From positions 1-37,799 of the forward strand of contig JABCPU010000573.1 of assembly GCA_016800925.1 (NCBI GenBank): a DNA stretch of 37,799 nt, given 5' to 3'. Made by a program: the position numbers and the translations under genes. How positions within the stretch are numbered: position 1 is the stretch's first letter; each line of letters starts with the position of its first letter. The stretch comes from Suillus spraguei. Its lineage: Eukaryota > Basidiomycota > Agaricomycetes > Boletales > Suillaceae. The notes beneath the pieces were generated by a model. That model ran no database searches, was not told the origin of the DNA, and worked only from the letters and a program-made list of their open reading frames with translations. Positions 19,701 through 28,635 of this stretch are shown in pieces.

Positions 19701-21171
19701 TTCCTTGTAAAGGAACATCGCCAAGCACGGTGTGGCGAAAGATGAGCTGGCAGCGAGGTGGGGAGGGTTTAAAGTTGCACTCCCAGCCTTTACTCAGCAT
19801 CCGGCCTACTGACATCAGATTGATTAGTGCGCCCGGTGCATGCAGGCAGTCTTTCAACCGGATACGCTGGGTGCGACCTCCAACAATAAGGTCGGCCACA
19901 CAATCGCCTCTGCCCGATGTCGGCAATGTGCCGTGGTTAGCCGTTTTAACGGTGACATTCGTGTTGGCATTGAAGGTCCAGAAATGCTCCCTGCGTGTGA
20001 TGAGGGTGGAGGTCGTTCCTGAGTCGAGAATCGTGGACAGCGTTTGATTCGCTATGCAAGCCAGATCGTCGTTTGAAGGAATGCAGTTAGGGTCAAGGTC
20101 CTCGATGAGAGCACAAGACCAATCACGGCTGTGTGTGGGTGCAAGCGAAAGAGCCGACGTCTCGGGTGGAACTGAGGGAGGCGCAGAGGTGTTGGCATTG
20201 GCGACCGGCTTGGTTTCCGTTGCAACTGCGGACGTGTCCTTCCTTCTACCTCCTCGATCACCTCGTGGTTGCCCCCATGGAGCTTTGCCCTCCATACCTC
20301 CTCCCGGTTGCATGCAGTGCTCTCGATCGTGCGTGAGGGATCGAGGGAGCCCGTTGCAGGCAGGATTGTCACAACTCACCCCCTTGGGGTTGTGCTTGTG
20401 AATCCGTATCCCATTCGCGGGGTTCACCTTTCGTTCTGTCGACTGGGAGGCGACGGCGTTTGCGTATTCTGATCCAGGCCGAGCAAGTTTTTGCTGACCG
20501 CGTTGTCGGTTGGCCTCTTCTGAGAATGCCGCTGCAACATCTTCGAATGCGACTGGAGGAGGAACTGTGGTTGTAGACGTAGTGGAAGTGGACGTGGGGA
20601 GTTTGTAGAGCCCGAGCGTGAGGCTGCGGAATACGACCCATTGTGGGGTTTCTGGTAGTCCGTGTAGTAGCATCCAAACTGCTTCGGAGTCAGTGAATGC
20701 AATTCCCATCTCAGCAAATCTGCGTCGACCATTCTCAAAGACACTGATGTAACGCGAGGCGTCTTCAGCATCCTTAAGTCGTTCAGAGAACAATTGATCG
20801 CGAAGTTCGAATTGAGATGTTACGTCGAGTCGACCAAAGCGTTTGGAGAGAGCGTCCCACTGCTGACGAGCCGTTAGCTTTTCGCCAAGCATGTTCTGAA
20901 CGATGATGGAGAGGCGTCTGCCGATGATAGCCTTGGCTTGGGCGTCCTCTTTTATCCAATTTTTCATGGCGGTGAGTTCTGCATCAGTGGGTTGTGCAGG
21001 TGTGGCTGCTGTGGGCATGGTGCTGGCGAATTCGGCAACGTCTTTGGGGTCAGTGCCGTTGCTACAATGGTTCCAGAGGCCTTCTCCAGCTAGAGCTAGT
21101 TCGACAGCCCTACGCCAGCTGGGGTAGATGTCGGCGCCCGTCAATTCGACGATATGATCGTATTTACCCAT
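16717..21171 (-). CDS. Copia gag-pol polyprotein, 1484 aa
   Basis: One uninterrupted frame in copia order. The Gag region is about residues 1-210 (DUF4219/UBN2-like). A Cys-rich knuckle at about 267-286 is spaced C-x4-C-x8-H-x4-C instead of C-x2-C-x4-H-x4-C. Protease has D383 in DSGTT. The GAG-pre-integrase zinc region is about 518-560 (HARLGHPGG, then CEPC). The integrase core is about 585-690, with HSDLCG, RSDNGGEF and NGKAERALRTIEG giving the DD35E triad. Reverse transcriptase is about 1010-1240, with GVDYGATFAPV, and the catalytic pair in HVDD (D1166, D1167) where YVDD is usual. RNase H is about 1330-1460, with CDADWA, STEAEY, MDNTGAI and KHIDIRYHF. All catalytic acids are present and no stop or frameshift is visible, so the enzyme set may be functional. 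Being a single frame, it offers no visible frameshift signal for adjusting the Gag:Pol ratio. Confidence 0.97.
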   Translation of the reverse strand: MGKYDHIVELTGADIYPSWRRAVELALAGEGLWNHCSNGTDPKDVAEFASTMPTAATPAQPTDAELTAMKNWIKEDAQAKAIIGRRLSIIVQNMLGEKLTARQQWDALSKRFGRLDVTSQFELRDQLFSERLKDAEDASRYISVFENGRRRFAEMGIAFTDSEAVWMLLHGLPETPQWVVFRSLTLGLYKLPTSTSTTSTTTVPPPVAFEDVAAAFSEEANRQRGQQKLARPGSEYANAVASQSTERKVNPANGIRIHKHNPKGVSCDNPACNGLPRSLTHDREHCMQPGGGMEGKAPWGQPRGDRGGRRKDTSAVATETKPVANANTSAPPSVPPETSALSLAPTHSRDWSCALIEDLDPNCIPSNDDLACIANQTLSTILDSGTTSTLITRREHFWTFNANTNVTVKTANHGTLPTSGRGDCVADLIVGGRTQRIRLKDCLHAPGALINLMSVGRMLSKGWECNFKPSPPRCQLIFRHTVLGDVPLQGNLVFLDLRFIPPQEPSPHLEMTAFAKVPLSWDLWHARLGHPGGNAVKRLPHFATGTKVDTTHPLRTCEPCIMAKHPRKPYPPSSTPRAAHLLDLIHSDLCGPFPVSTPHGKLYFIIFVDDHSNLLGLQLLATKDQALEAWEMTKRRWENKSGRTVKVFRSDNGGEFLNAAFTQALASAGIERQLSAPYAHQQNGKAERALRTIEGRMFALLETANLPPTLWGEAALTICYLWNRTESSTLPPGVTPYEILNGRKPDLSHLRVWGARCFARVPTELQVKLGPHSRSAYFMGYPDGTKAYRLRDKDTGTFFNARDVLFDENFSSVSHANAGSDSDDDELPQASLLPSAIIPIQTTASLPTAPTIQPPPAQRRSTRSKIPTKAGQLYSEELAASKARLLSLREARAGRTLGEGVPDGSREGVPDVTEVAEGPIEDVEPNLDVTELMANVVIEEQAHVAIRSNQKRNPHNPDYDLSIPPATYEEAMKRPDHARWLAAMKAELQTMKDMNVYELTTLPAGRKAIGNRWVLEFKEDNKGGPVQKARLVAQGFSQVPGVDYGATFAPVIKTASVRFIAALACRNNWELDTFDARRAFLWGVLKEEIYMRQPKGFEEGDWAMLVWKMLRTIYGLKQSAMEWYEQVRAVMTELGFTRCAVDYAVFIYDKNTTGQRIYCVVGWHVDDGMGTSNSKSFLLHVKGRIAQRFGIKDLGAIQRFLGIQFERNRTTRQLWMHQGEYISYLLNEYDLLDCNPVQLPLDAHHPFGRDSDTYDDIPNLPTRYRKIVGELLYLAVCTRADIAFAVNSLAQHNAQPAPRYYAAAKRLLRYLSGTLNLRAHFGGERADEGLHAFCDADWASCAEDRLSISGYAWFFAGGLIAHVSKKQTTHALSSTEAEYMAVTHVLQEGLWLKSFITELHIPLLFPIAIYMDNTGAISLSKEAKNHIRSKHIDIRYHFIREWIEKGVFLPYWLPSHKNIADILTKALARPLLAKHVAGLQLVFR

Positions 21172-21274
21172 ACTGGAGGATAAACGAGTCGATTTGGTCG
21201 TGAGGGTTCGTGGTGGTTCAACCGTTAGATGAACCTGAGTGAAGTTCCGCGAGTTTGTTCGTCTTCGTGTGGGT

Positions 21275-21295
21275 CTGAGCTCTAGACGAGCTCAG
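21275..21295. repeat. 8-bp inverted repeat beside the primer site
   Basis: ctgagctc (21275-21282) and gagctcag (21288-21295) with a 5-nt loop, in the leader between the primer site and the gag start. The stem overlaps the last bases of the primer site, so pairing could compete with tRNA annealing. This is inference. Confidence 0.6.
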
Positions 21296-21306
21296 GGCTC
21301 ATAACC
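21293..21306 (-). other. Primer binding site for initiator tRNA-Met anticodon arm
   Basis: Directly after the 5' LTR the plus strand reads CAGGGCTCATAACC, which is the anticodon stem-loop sequence of fungal initiator tRNA-Met. The element RNA carries the complement. Drosophila copia and yeast Ty5 are known to prime from an internally cleaved initiator tRNA at this position rather than from its 3' end. The match is 14 of 14 with no spacer to the LTR. Confidence 0.85.
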
Positions 21307-21657
21307 TATACGAAGTAGCCGAACTAGCGGGGAGACGCGCTCAGTAAGTCACTTGGAACAATACTATATTCATGTTATGTACCTAGCGGGGAGACGCGCT
21401 AGTGTACTAATCAGTATGTGTGAGATACGAGCAAGATAGAGTCTGCACACCTCAGTAAGTCACTTGGAACAATACTGAGGTGTGATACGAAACGAGCAAG
21501 ATTAAGTACCGGTAGATAACGAGACCGGGGAAACGACATGCGGAGAGTACTCGTATGGTCAAGAAGTAAAGGAAGATGCCAAGGACGATACTGCATGTGG
21601 TGTTGATGGTGATAACGTCAAGAAGGAAATTGAATGACTAAAGGTAAAAAGCCTACA
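21307..21657 (-). repeat. Copia 5' LTR
   Basis: Matches 16359-16709 over all 351 bp by eye. It is followed by the second GTAGG. The promoter within it is not obvious. Confidence 0.95.
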
Positions 21658-21662
21658 GTAGG
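21658..21662 (+). other. Copia target-site duplication, right
   Basis: gtagg, matching 16354-16358. It lies 129 bp upstream of the ATG of the next gene. Confidence 0.9.
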
Positions 21663-21791
21663 TATGAGACTCGAGTCTGTCTCTAAATGACGGCGGGGAA
21701 AAGTCACATGACGATGATTTGATAAGCGTGTATTAGCTTACAGCGGATCATCAGAAGTCGCTGACTCAGGCATCCCCCGCATCGCGCAACG

Positions 21792-24058
21792 ATGCCAGGT
21801 TACCGATCACTAATGTTTCAATGTGACGGCTCCGAGACAGACAGTGCCTCGAGTATTGGCTCCTTGAACCATGCTAGGTGAGTCCAAAATTTATATTCTA
21901 TTGGCCCGCTCGCCGGAATATCTCATGAGAGTCAGCTTTTCACCGACGATATATAGAGGAGTAGCAGGCGCTGGTACGTTCTACGCTTCTATTGAAGTGA
22001 TGCTATAATACAACGTTCTGTCACGCCAGGACCTCTGAAACGCAGAAAAACTCTGGGACTGAATACTCGTTTTGATCGGATGCTAGCCCAAGTGAACGTT
22101 ACGCAGTCGTACAGTTCTGATCCGAAAACACGTCGAAAGCGTGCGCGTTCCTCCGGGTCTTCCTCTGTTAGCAGTTACGATCTTCCCAAGACCCCTGTTG
22201 ATGCATACAGTCATGAGGATAGACTCGGAAGGGACCCGAAGGCGTCAACGCCAGTCAAGTCTCTCACAGTGCAGCATGAACTCAAAGTGTATCAAAAGGT
22301 ACGCTATATGCGCGCGCCTTTATGCTCATTGAGAACCTAAACTTGGCTATTGCCACATCAGGGTTCTCAAGTACGGGCACCTACAAAGACCCTACCTATG
22401 TGGCTTGCAAATACGTTTAGTACCTTAGAACCCGAGCATCCACTTCGAGAACTGCTTCCACATTCTCTGGCCCACGAAGACATGATTGAAGCCAGAGCTC
22501 GAAACGGACCTCGACCATGTTCTCAAGAAGCAGGGACAAATCGCATGTTTGCATTCTCCCCGTTTGATGTTGATGTACAGGGAAGTAATGGACCAGCTCA
22601 TGAAACTTTACATTCGCCGTCTGTCAGCCCCACATTTTGTGATGTTCAGTTGTTGCCTCGTGACCCTACGACTGTCGATGTGGAACTACAAACATTCCAT
22701 CTCAGAGAAGATACCCTTGGTTGCGCCCATTTTCCACTCCAGGGTCGCTCACCACTCTACAACACACTGTTATTTCAAATGCTACACCTAATTCAGAGTC
22801 GCAGAAGACCTTGGTGCACGTGAAGCCACCCCTTTTGTCTCACGACGCAAGTATCAATCATGCTAATTATGATTATGGATCGTCCACTGTTCTTCGTCCA
22901 ACTATTACAAAGCCGGAAACTCACTTGACCTCCTTCCGCCGCGGATCATCTGTTGCTTCTAACGATCTTGGACCTTACTCACCGACACCTGACTTTCAAC
23001 AGAACGAGCTGACGATGAATATATTTTCCACCCCTGGACCGGCATTTACCGTTTCTCGACCAGTGTACTTCGATTCTCCCACTGAAGATCCATCACTGTC
23101 CGACCCTCTGGAACCAGAATCGTACGAGCTTGATTTGGACGCCCTTGATTTCCGCTGGCAGCCATTCTTGAGGAAGAATTTGTTTGATCCCAGCTTTGCC
23201 AACCAGCAGACTTATGCCATGCATGCTTCAACTGCGATGCCTCCTGTCTTTGAAGATTCCGGCGTCCTTTTGTCGCACTCGCCCCATTCCTTCTGTGGTG
23301 TCGCTGACGATCAAGTAGCAGTGGCGGAGGCACCTAAAGCACGCGTAGAATCCGACCTTTATGATGGACCCGTTCGCAGTTCACTTGTATCTGGACACGT
23401 CATCCGACAATCTTTATCTTTTCAGCCGAATGGCCAAAGCGGCGCAGTGGTCTTCGCTTCCCCTTCTAGAATTTTCATGACGGTTCCTCCCATCTTTGCA
23501 GACCCCGACGGCCTTTTGTCGCATTCGCCTTATGCTTCCCCGGGTAGTGCCGCTGACGACCAAACAACAATGGCAGATGCACCTAACGCACCCGCAGAAT
23601 ACGACCTTCGTGATGGACCCTTTCGTGATCCACCTATATCTAGACATGTCTTCCAAGAATTTCCACATCAGTTGAATGACCAAAACAGTGTGGTCTTCGC
23701 TCCTACTTCGGGAATTTTTATTTCACCGCTCCGGGGAGCAACACCGTCCCTTGCGATCCCTAGCATTGCCGATGTACAAGAAGTAAGCCTACATGAAACA
23801 GAACCGTCTCATTGTATTCGAACTCATCTTGCCAAAGCCCACGGCAGAAAACACAACATGCACCACCACAAGGAGCCACGAACAACCTTTCACACCCACA
23901 CGCCCAACTCAAGCGTCGCAACCAGCAACACCGAAAAAGGATCGACTGAGCCAAACGCACAGTTCGCCGATCCCGCCTCGGCAACAACAACGATCGACCG
24001 TCTCATGGATGTTATCACGTCGGTCGCTCGCAGGGAAGGACAGCGTTGGCCGCGATGA
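21792..24058 (+). CDS. Hypothetical disordered protein with an internal repeat
   Basis: Not recognised. Best gene model: exons 21792-21877, 21957-21973 (17 nt, tentative), 22030-22298, 22362-22659 and 22743-24058, about 661 residues. The last intron (22660-22742) is the least certain because its donor is weak, but a change of frame is needed between about 22650 and 22800. The N-terminal part has basic clusters (PLKRRKTLG; KTRRKRAR) that could be nuclear signals. It is rich in Ser and Pro and probably mostly disordered. A unit of 82 residues is duplicated, starting at 23240 (PPVFEDSGVLLSHSP) and 23486 (PPIFADPDGLLSHSP), each followed by a DDQ and a DLxDGPxR motif. There is no membrane segment or enzymatic motif. 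It diverges from GGT; the copia element now separates them. Probably lineage-restricted. Confidence 0.6.
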
Positions 24059-24262
24059 AGTTGAGGGATTGCTTTCGCAACGTTCAGACACTAGTCATGA
24101 CACAATTGAGTCATGGACGGATAACCATTAACGAATTCGAGTATTCCGCGCCTGTATTTTTATTAGCAAACTACCGAGGCTCTTCAATTTTAAATTAGAA
24201 TTATTCTATGGAATGAAAGTATTGCGAGGGTATATAAATCCAAGCAGGCCGGTATCGGAGAA

Positions 24263-25161
24263 TTACCAAATAACTTCAGCACCGTCAAACGGTTCGATGG
24301 TCACCCCACGTTCTCCTCGTGACTTCCGCAGCTTGTGTCGCTCCAGGGTATATATCTCGTATGAAGCAGCAGCGAGCTTCATCGCACGGATGTGGTGCGG
24401 GCTCGAGTTGGCAGCCACTGCATGTTTTCGGGACTGCCAGATGCACGTTGCAAGATTCATGCCCGTTTCTGGATCTGGCACACCATACCAATACATGATA
24501 AGCTAGGGTAAGGTTAGGAAGAACCATTATGACAAGGGGTTGATTGCATACACCACCGTTAAGCACTGCCTCCTCGTGAGCTAACTTGTCGGCATCATAG
24601 AGGGCTGTGCATGCGAGGAGAATTAGTTACATGTCCGGATATGATTGATGGCTACTTACGTCCACTGTCGCTTCCAGGCAATCGCTTGCTGCGAAAGGCA
24701 ACACAATACCACTCACGCTCCTCGTCTTCCGGAAGTTCGAGCTCTCTCCAATTGAACGCTTCGTCGTATGGTACTTCAGCGTAATACGGAGTCGCTGGAC
24801 GGAAATGGTGCAAAGCGTTGTGCAACGACAACGACACAGGGTCTATATGAGGTAGATGGGTCTCCGAGAGCAACGGCTGCTGTTCTAGTGATGTATGGAG
24901 TAATACCCCGAGTTCGTGGGGTAGAGAAGAAAGTAGCGGAGGTAAGTAGAGGACGGTAGACGGGGGGTTTGTGAGACTTTTTGAATTGAATGTGGGGAGC
25001 TCATGAGGATCACGCTCGATGTCGATAGCCCCGAGGCCGACGTCCAGATCGTCCGAGTCATGCTCAGACTCAGTGCCATCAGTCACGAGACCAATATCTA
25101 GGGGGTGCGGTGACTCTAAGCTAACAGGTTCAGCAAGATCGTGGATAAGCGTGAAACCCAT
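24263..25161 (-). CDS. UPF0643-like protein of unknown function
   Basis: Three exons, 25161-24660, 24604-24552 and 24502-24263, in frame for 264 residues. The ATG at 25161 is preferred because an in-frame start 20 codons upstream (25221) lies in sequence unlike coding DNA. The N-terminal half is acidic and low in structure. The C-terminal third is the conserved part: YWYGVPDPETGMNLATCIW, then HHIRAMKLAAASYEIYTLERH, which I place in the fungal UPF0643 family from memory of its motifs. No catalytic function is known to me. It is convergent with the hypothetical gene to its left (about 200 bp apart) and divergent from the complex I gene to its right. Confidence 0.75.
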
Positions 25162-25784
25162 GATGGTGCGCCGACCCGGAGTGGAGAAAAAATAATTTAA
25201 GGACCCACATAACACGCACACAAGACTTATATTGCAAGACCAGCGCGCACGCGATTCACCAGCCAGGTGATGAGAATTGCGTTATGTTGCGTGATTTTGA
25301 TTGACAACAAACAAATTTTGACATTGTCAAAGAATGTTTGCCTATCTTACATTAAAGATTTCGCGAGTCTCCCCGAGGCCGGTTACGTTGATTGCGGTGG
25401 TTTTGCGACGTTATACTATAAGTGATGTCGATGAGTGCCGAAGTAGAGAGCGAGTCTAGTAACTGCCCTGTTATTGTTCCGAAGTAGAGAGCGAGTCTAA
25501 CTGTTAACTCCTGAAGAAAGTAGATCGGGTAAAGCTCCCGAATACAATGTACCTTCTACTTAAAGCACTTGCCTGGAAAAAGCCGTACTACACATAATGG
25601 AAGACGTGTATCTAGAAGGTTAACGTTCAGGTGAACAATCTGATATAACAGTTACTTCAGTTGAATTTACTGCCAGCCAGAAGACCCATAATTAAACATT
25701 TTTAAAACCAATAATTACTTATGTAATGATCATCTCCGCTCGCTATGCTCCGCGATTCCCCGAGCTTCAACTCGAACTGCACAG
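25162..25784. promoter_or_regulatory. Shared divergent promoter with a 21-bp direct repeat
   Basis: The 623-bp interval between the UPF0643-like gene and the complex I gene. A perfect 21-bp direct repeat beginning ccgaagtagagagcg lies at 25438-25458 and 25479-25499, so the copies are offset by 41 bp. The pair could be a transcription-factor site pair or a small duplication. No TATA box stands out next to the complex I ATG. Confidence 0.5.
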
Positions 25785-26474
25785 ATGGCGGCTACGAAAA
25801 AAGCTGCAGAGTCGACTCTCTACCATGTTCATCCGAAAGGTTTTTGGAAGAAATTCCGTGAGTTGCTTCATTTATTTGGTATCGATTGTCTGTGAATGCC
25901 TTTCATTACCAGGCGACGCTGTGGTCGTCAATCCCGAAATCTCGAGTGGTATTCCATTAGCAGGAATATCCAGATGGCCGCAGCCTGGTTCCAGACCAGA
26001 GAAATATTCAGCTCCAGCAACTAAGGGTAGGACATTGAGACTTACTATGGGCTCTGCTCATCCTTTTTCTTGTCAGCTTCCGACCCCGCCCAGAATCCGT
26101 ACTGGAAAAGAGATGTTCGAAGGACATATCCCCAACTTTCTGTTGTGACGCAGCCTGACCTATCGTCACTTCTCATCCAACACTCTGAAGCCCAGACGTA
26201 CGTACCTGTATCCTCTGCGTGGCAGCTCCCACTGACATGTAAACATAGAATTCCTGCACCATCAGAAGGAGAAAAGTCGGATGTCCCTACAAAGACCTCA
26301 GAAATCATGGACTTGACAGGTGCCATTGCAGCAATCACATCTGCGCACAAGGTGTACGACCAGTCAAAACTGCCCCCGAAGGTGCCCACACCCTTCAAGA
26401 AGTGGAGAGCCGAGCTTGCGCCGGACGCCCCCCACGATCCCAATGCCTATTTCCCAATGTTGCTATACAAGTAG
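25785..26474 (+). CDS. NADH:ubiquinone oxidoreductase 21 kDa subunit
   Basis: An accessory subunit of mitochondrial complex I found in fungi. Four exons, 25785-25857, 25913-26026, 26077-26197 and 26249-26474, with introns of 55, 50 and 51 nt, all GT-AG and in frame, giving 177 residues. The conserved N-terminal domain includes YHVHPKGFWKKFRDA, then NPEISSGIPL and RPEKYSAPAT, and NPYWKRDVRRTYPQLSVV with LLIQHSEA. The C-terminal domain ends in VPTPFKKWRAELAPDAPHDP and the terminal YFPMLLYK, matching the two-domain fungal 21 kDa subunit (N-terminal and C-terminal Pfam families of that name). The length is normal for the family. The start sits directly before MAATKKAAES with no competing in-frame ATG. 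No lesion is seen. Confidence 0.92.
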
Positions 26475-27915
26475 TCGACTTTTGCATTTAACTCGAGGAA
26501 TTTTCCACTTCTTATTCTTGGCGATGAGCCGAGATTTAACCACTATATCTTCCGTGCCGAGGATGTGCAGGAGTTTCATTGTACCTTTCTACAGACTAAA
26601 GCCTAGCAACGCTTTCACTCAGCATACATTACTCAGACGATTATGATAAGCCACCGGCGTGCTCCCTCTGCCGCTCTTCCAAGGCTGTTGGCATAGATTG
26701 ATATCAAACGTCATGGAAGAGGGGCGTGAAGGTCCAAATAGGAGATGCAACTCTATATATCGGACGAACCGAAGCACGAGGTTAGCAGAGATTTGAGTCT
26801 ACAGTACGCATAAGTGAGGTGTACAGCGCTTCTTGTTCCTGTCCACCTCACGACACTCTGAGTGTTCTGAGCATTGGCTAATACTATACGTCTTTTGCAC
26901 CCGCCCCAGCTCACCCTTCGCATTAGGAGAGTCTCGTGTTCGAACCAGACAAGCCCTATGAATTTTGCCCAAACATCGTAACAAACAACAGACACATTTC
27001 GCCATTGCAGTTTTGTTCCCATTGTCGGTATCGAAATTTCAAATCAGCCAATCGTCACCTTCGCGTTTACGCCGTGTCAATCGAGTCTCCTCGCCCCACT
27101 AGGCAATGAAGGAGATAGACTGAGTACAGGTGTGCGTCAGTGGTAATAATGAGTAATGCCCGTGCTCGTCGCAATTTCTGTGAAGAGGATGTAATGTTAC
27201 ATTGATCGAACGTGCATAGCGTATCTACATCTCTATTATCCGTTTGCATGAACTCCTGGTGGAAACTAGAATATCGATCGAAGAGGTGCGCCCGCATCTA
27301 CATAATATCCCATTTTCGGCTAAATCATCAAGCCATGTATTACTATTGCGGTTCCACGCCGATAACTGCTCTTCACTTTCCAACGAATTCATCTTAAAAG
27401 GAACGGGGCGTTTCGTTGAGCCAGAGTGCGATACAACGGACTGGTCATGAGTCTAGCCTGAGGGAGTAGGGGGTGGTATTTGGAAGCGATATTTATAGCT
27501 TGGACACACTGTGACGCGGTTTTCTGAGTCTTGCATGGCGGCCGTTTATAACCCCATATGATATTGAAGATGCGTCCAGAAGAACTTTGTTAATAATTAG
27601 GTGCACACGTGTGAGGGAACTGCGATTTCAGATGTCAGCGGTGTTACGCGGTTGGATGCAATGCGCAATACCTTTGCATGAATACTTCACGCATCTCATA
27701 AACGCAAATCAAATGAGCTGAAAACGCCAATCACAAGTCTCCAACGTGCCCTGTGATAGTGTGCCAGTGTGTTCTCTGGCACATGAGTGTGCTGCTGTCC
27801 TTATCTCAGATGTTATCCCGGAAATGGCATCAACCTCAAGGAAAACATTCAACCACTAATATGCGAACTTGCGCATCAGTACCAGTGTTGGAGGGCAGTA
27901 AACGTCTTCCTATGT
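26475..27915. other. Intergenic, about 1.4 kb, no supported gene
   Basis: Open frames are all under about 110 codons and none shows a domain or exon structure I can defend. Nothing resembling the repeats of the left block, a tRNA or an LTR is visible. Confidence 0.5.
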
Positions 27916-28229
27916 TCACTTGAAAAAAATCTGGCGAAGAAACGTTCCTTCTATATTTGATGCGGCATACACCCTGTCCCCTTCCATGAAATCAGTGACA
28001 CCCTCACCGACAGCTTCCACATTGCCAGCAGCCTCTTCAAAAATGAATGATGGGTATGACTTGACGAAAAATAAATATGTTTTCTTGGTTTTGGGTCCAG
28101 ACCGTTTGAAATGATTTTGACGAGAAATTCGCCGGGGCCAGGTGCATCAGTCTGTCTAGTACCAGCGGCAAAATCCTGTCCAATACCTGGGATCCACAAA
28201 GCTCGTTGGGTTGACGTGATGTTGAACAC
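27916..28229 (-). pseudogene. GroES-like (medium-chain dehydrogenase) oxidoreductase fragment
   Basis: Starts MFNITSTQRALWIPGIG and contains DAPGPGEFLVKI, typical of the N-terminus of ToxD/enoyl-reductase-type zinc-independent oxidoreductases. The match then moves to another frame near 28080-28100, where EEAAGNVEAVGEGVTDFMEG and DRVYAASNIEGTF follow. The second frame ends at 27916. Only about 100 residues of a roughly 350-residue family remain, with no nucleotide-binding domain. A GT-AG intron cannot join the two frames correctly, so a one-base shift plus loss of the 3' two thirds is the simplest reading. It is probably non-functional. Confidence 0.75.
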
Positions 28230-28635
28230 AGCCTATTTTGGGAGTGATCGGGAGTGAAGCGCAGCAGGTACTAGGAAAGAGTTCCTGCAAGCAGTGCGAA
28301 GGAACGGGATCAATTGCCTACAAATCGGAGTGTTGACTCAGTTGTGCCGATTATCACTTGAACCTGTATAAGTAAATGTCCGATGTGGAAGGAGAACACT
28401 AAGTCCTGTACCTCGGATGTGACAAAACCAATCCACGTATGGTTGGGCATTATCAAGATACCGGTTGATCTCGCCAGTAATTATTGCCAGTATACCGGTA
28501 TTTTGGAGATTGAAAGGGTATTCGAAGTCCCATCAGTACGCATAAGTACTCTAGATCTTTTAGATCATGAGTGGTACCAAAATACAAAGCTGTGTCGAGG
28601 CCTTAGAATCAAACATGCACAAACAACTGCCTGAG
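28230..28635. other. Upstream region of the CUS2-like gene
   Basis: No gene is recognised. It contains a short perfect repeat of taccggt(a/t) near 28459 and 28494. In-frame ATG codons upstream of the chosen start (28567, 28615) fall here or in the leader. Confidence 0.4.

Larger units (their letters stand above)
16359..21657 (-). mobile_element. Full-length Ty1/copia LTR retrotransposon
   Basis: A 5299-bp element transcribed from the minus strand: 351-bp LTRs that look identical base for base, an intact 1484-codon gag-pol, a primer site at 21293-21306, a polypurine tract at 16710-16722 and a 5-bp duplication GTAGG. In the sense direction the LTR starts TGTAGG and ends CGTATA, so the 3' terminus is TA rather than the usual CA. 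LTR identity and the open frame indicate very recent insertion and possible present activity. Confidence 0.95.

Noticed and set aside
22350..22823. A 157-codon frame treated as a separate gene
   Set aside because: Its first part continues exon 3 of the hypothetical gene through a good GT-AG intron, so it is better explained as part of that gene, with the tail beyond about 22660 out of frame.
26925..26975. gtgttcgaacc resembling a tRNA T-loop
   Set aside because: No 5-bp T-stem, acceptor stem or D-arm can be formed around it on either strand.
27437..27460. Short similarity between 27437-27460 and 36775-36798 (cggactggtca(t/c)gagtcta)
   Set aside because: Only about 24 bp with mismatches and no extension on either side; may be chance.
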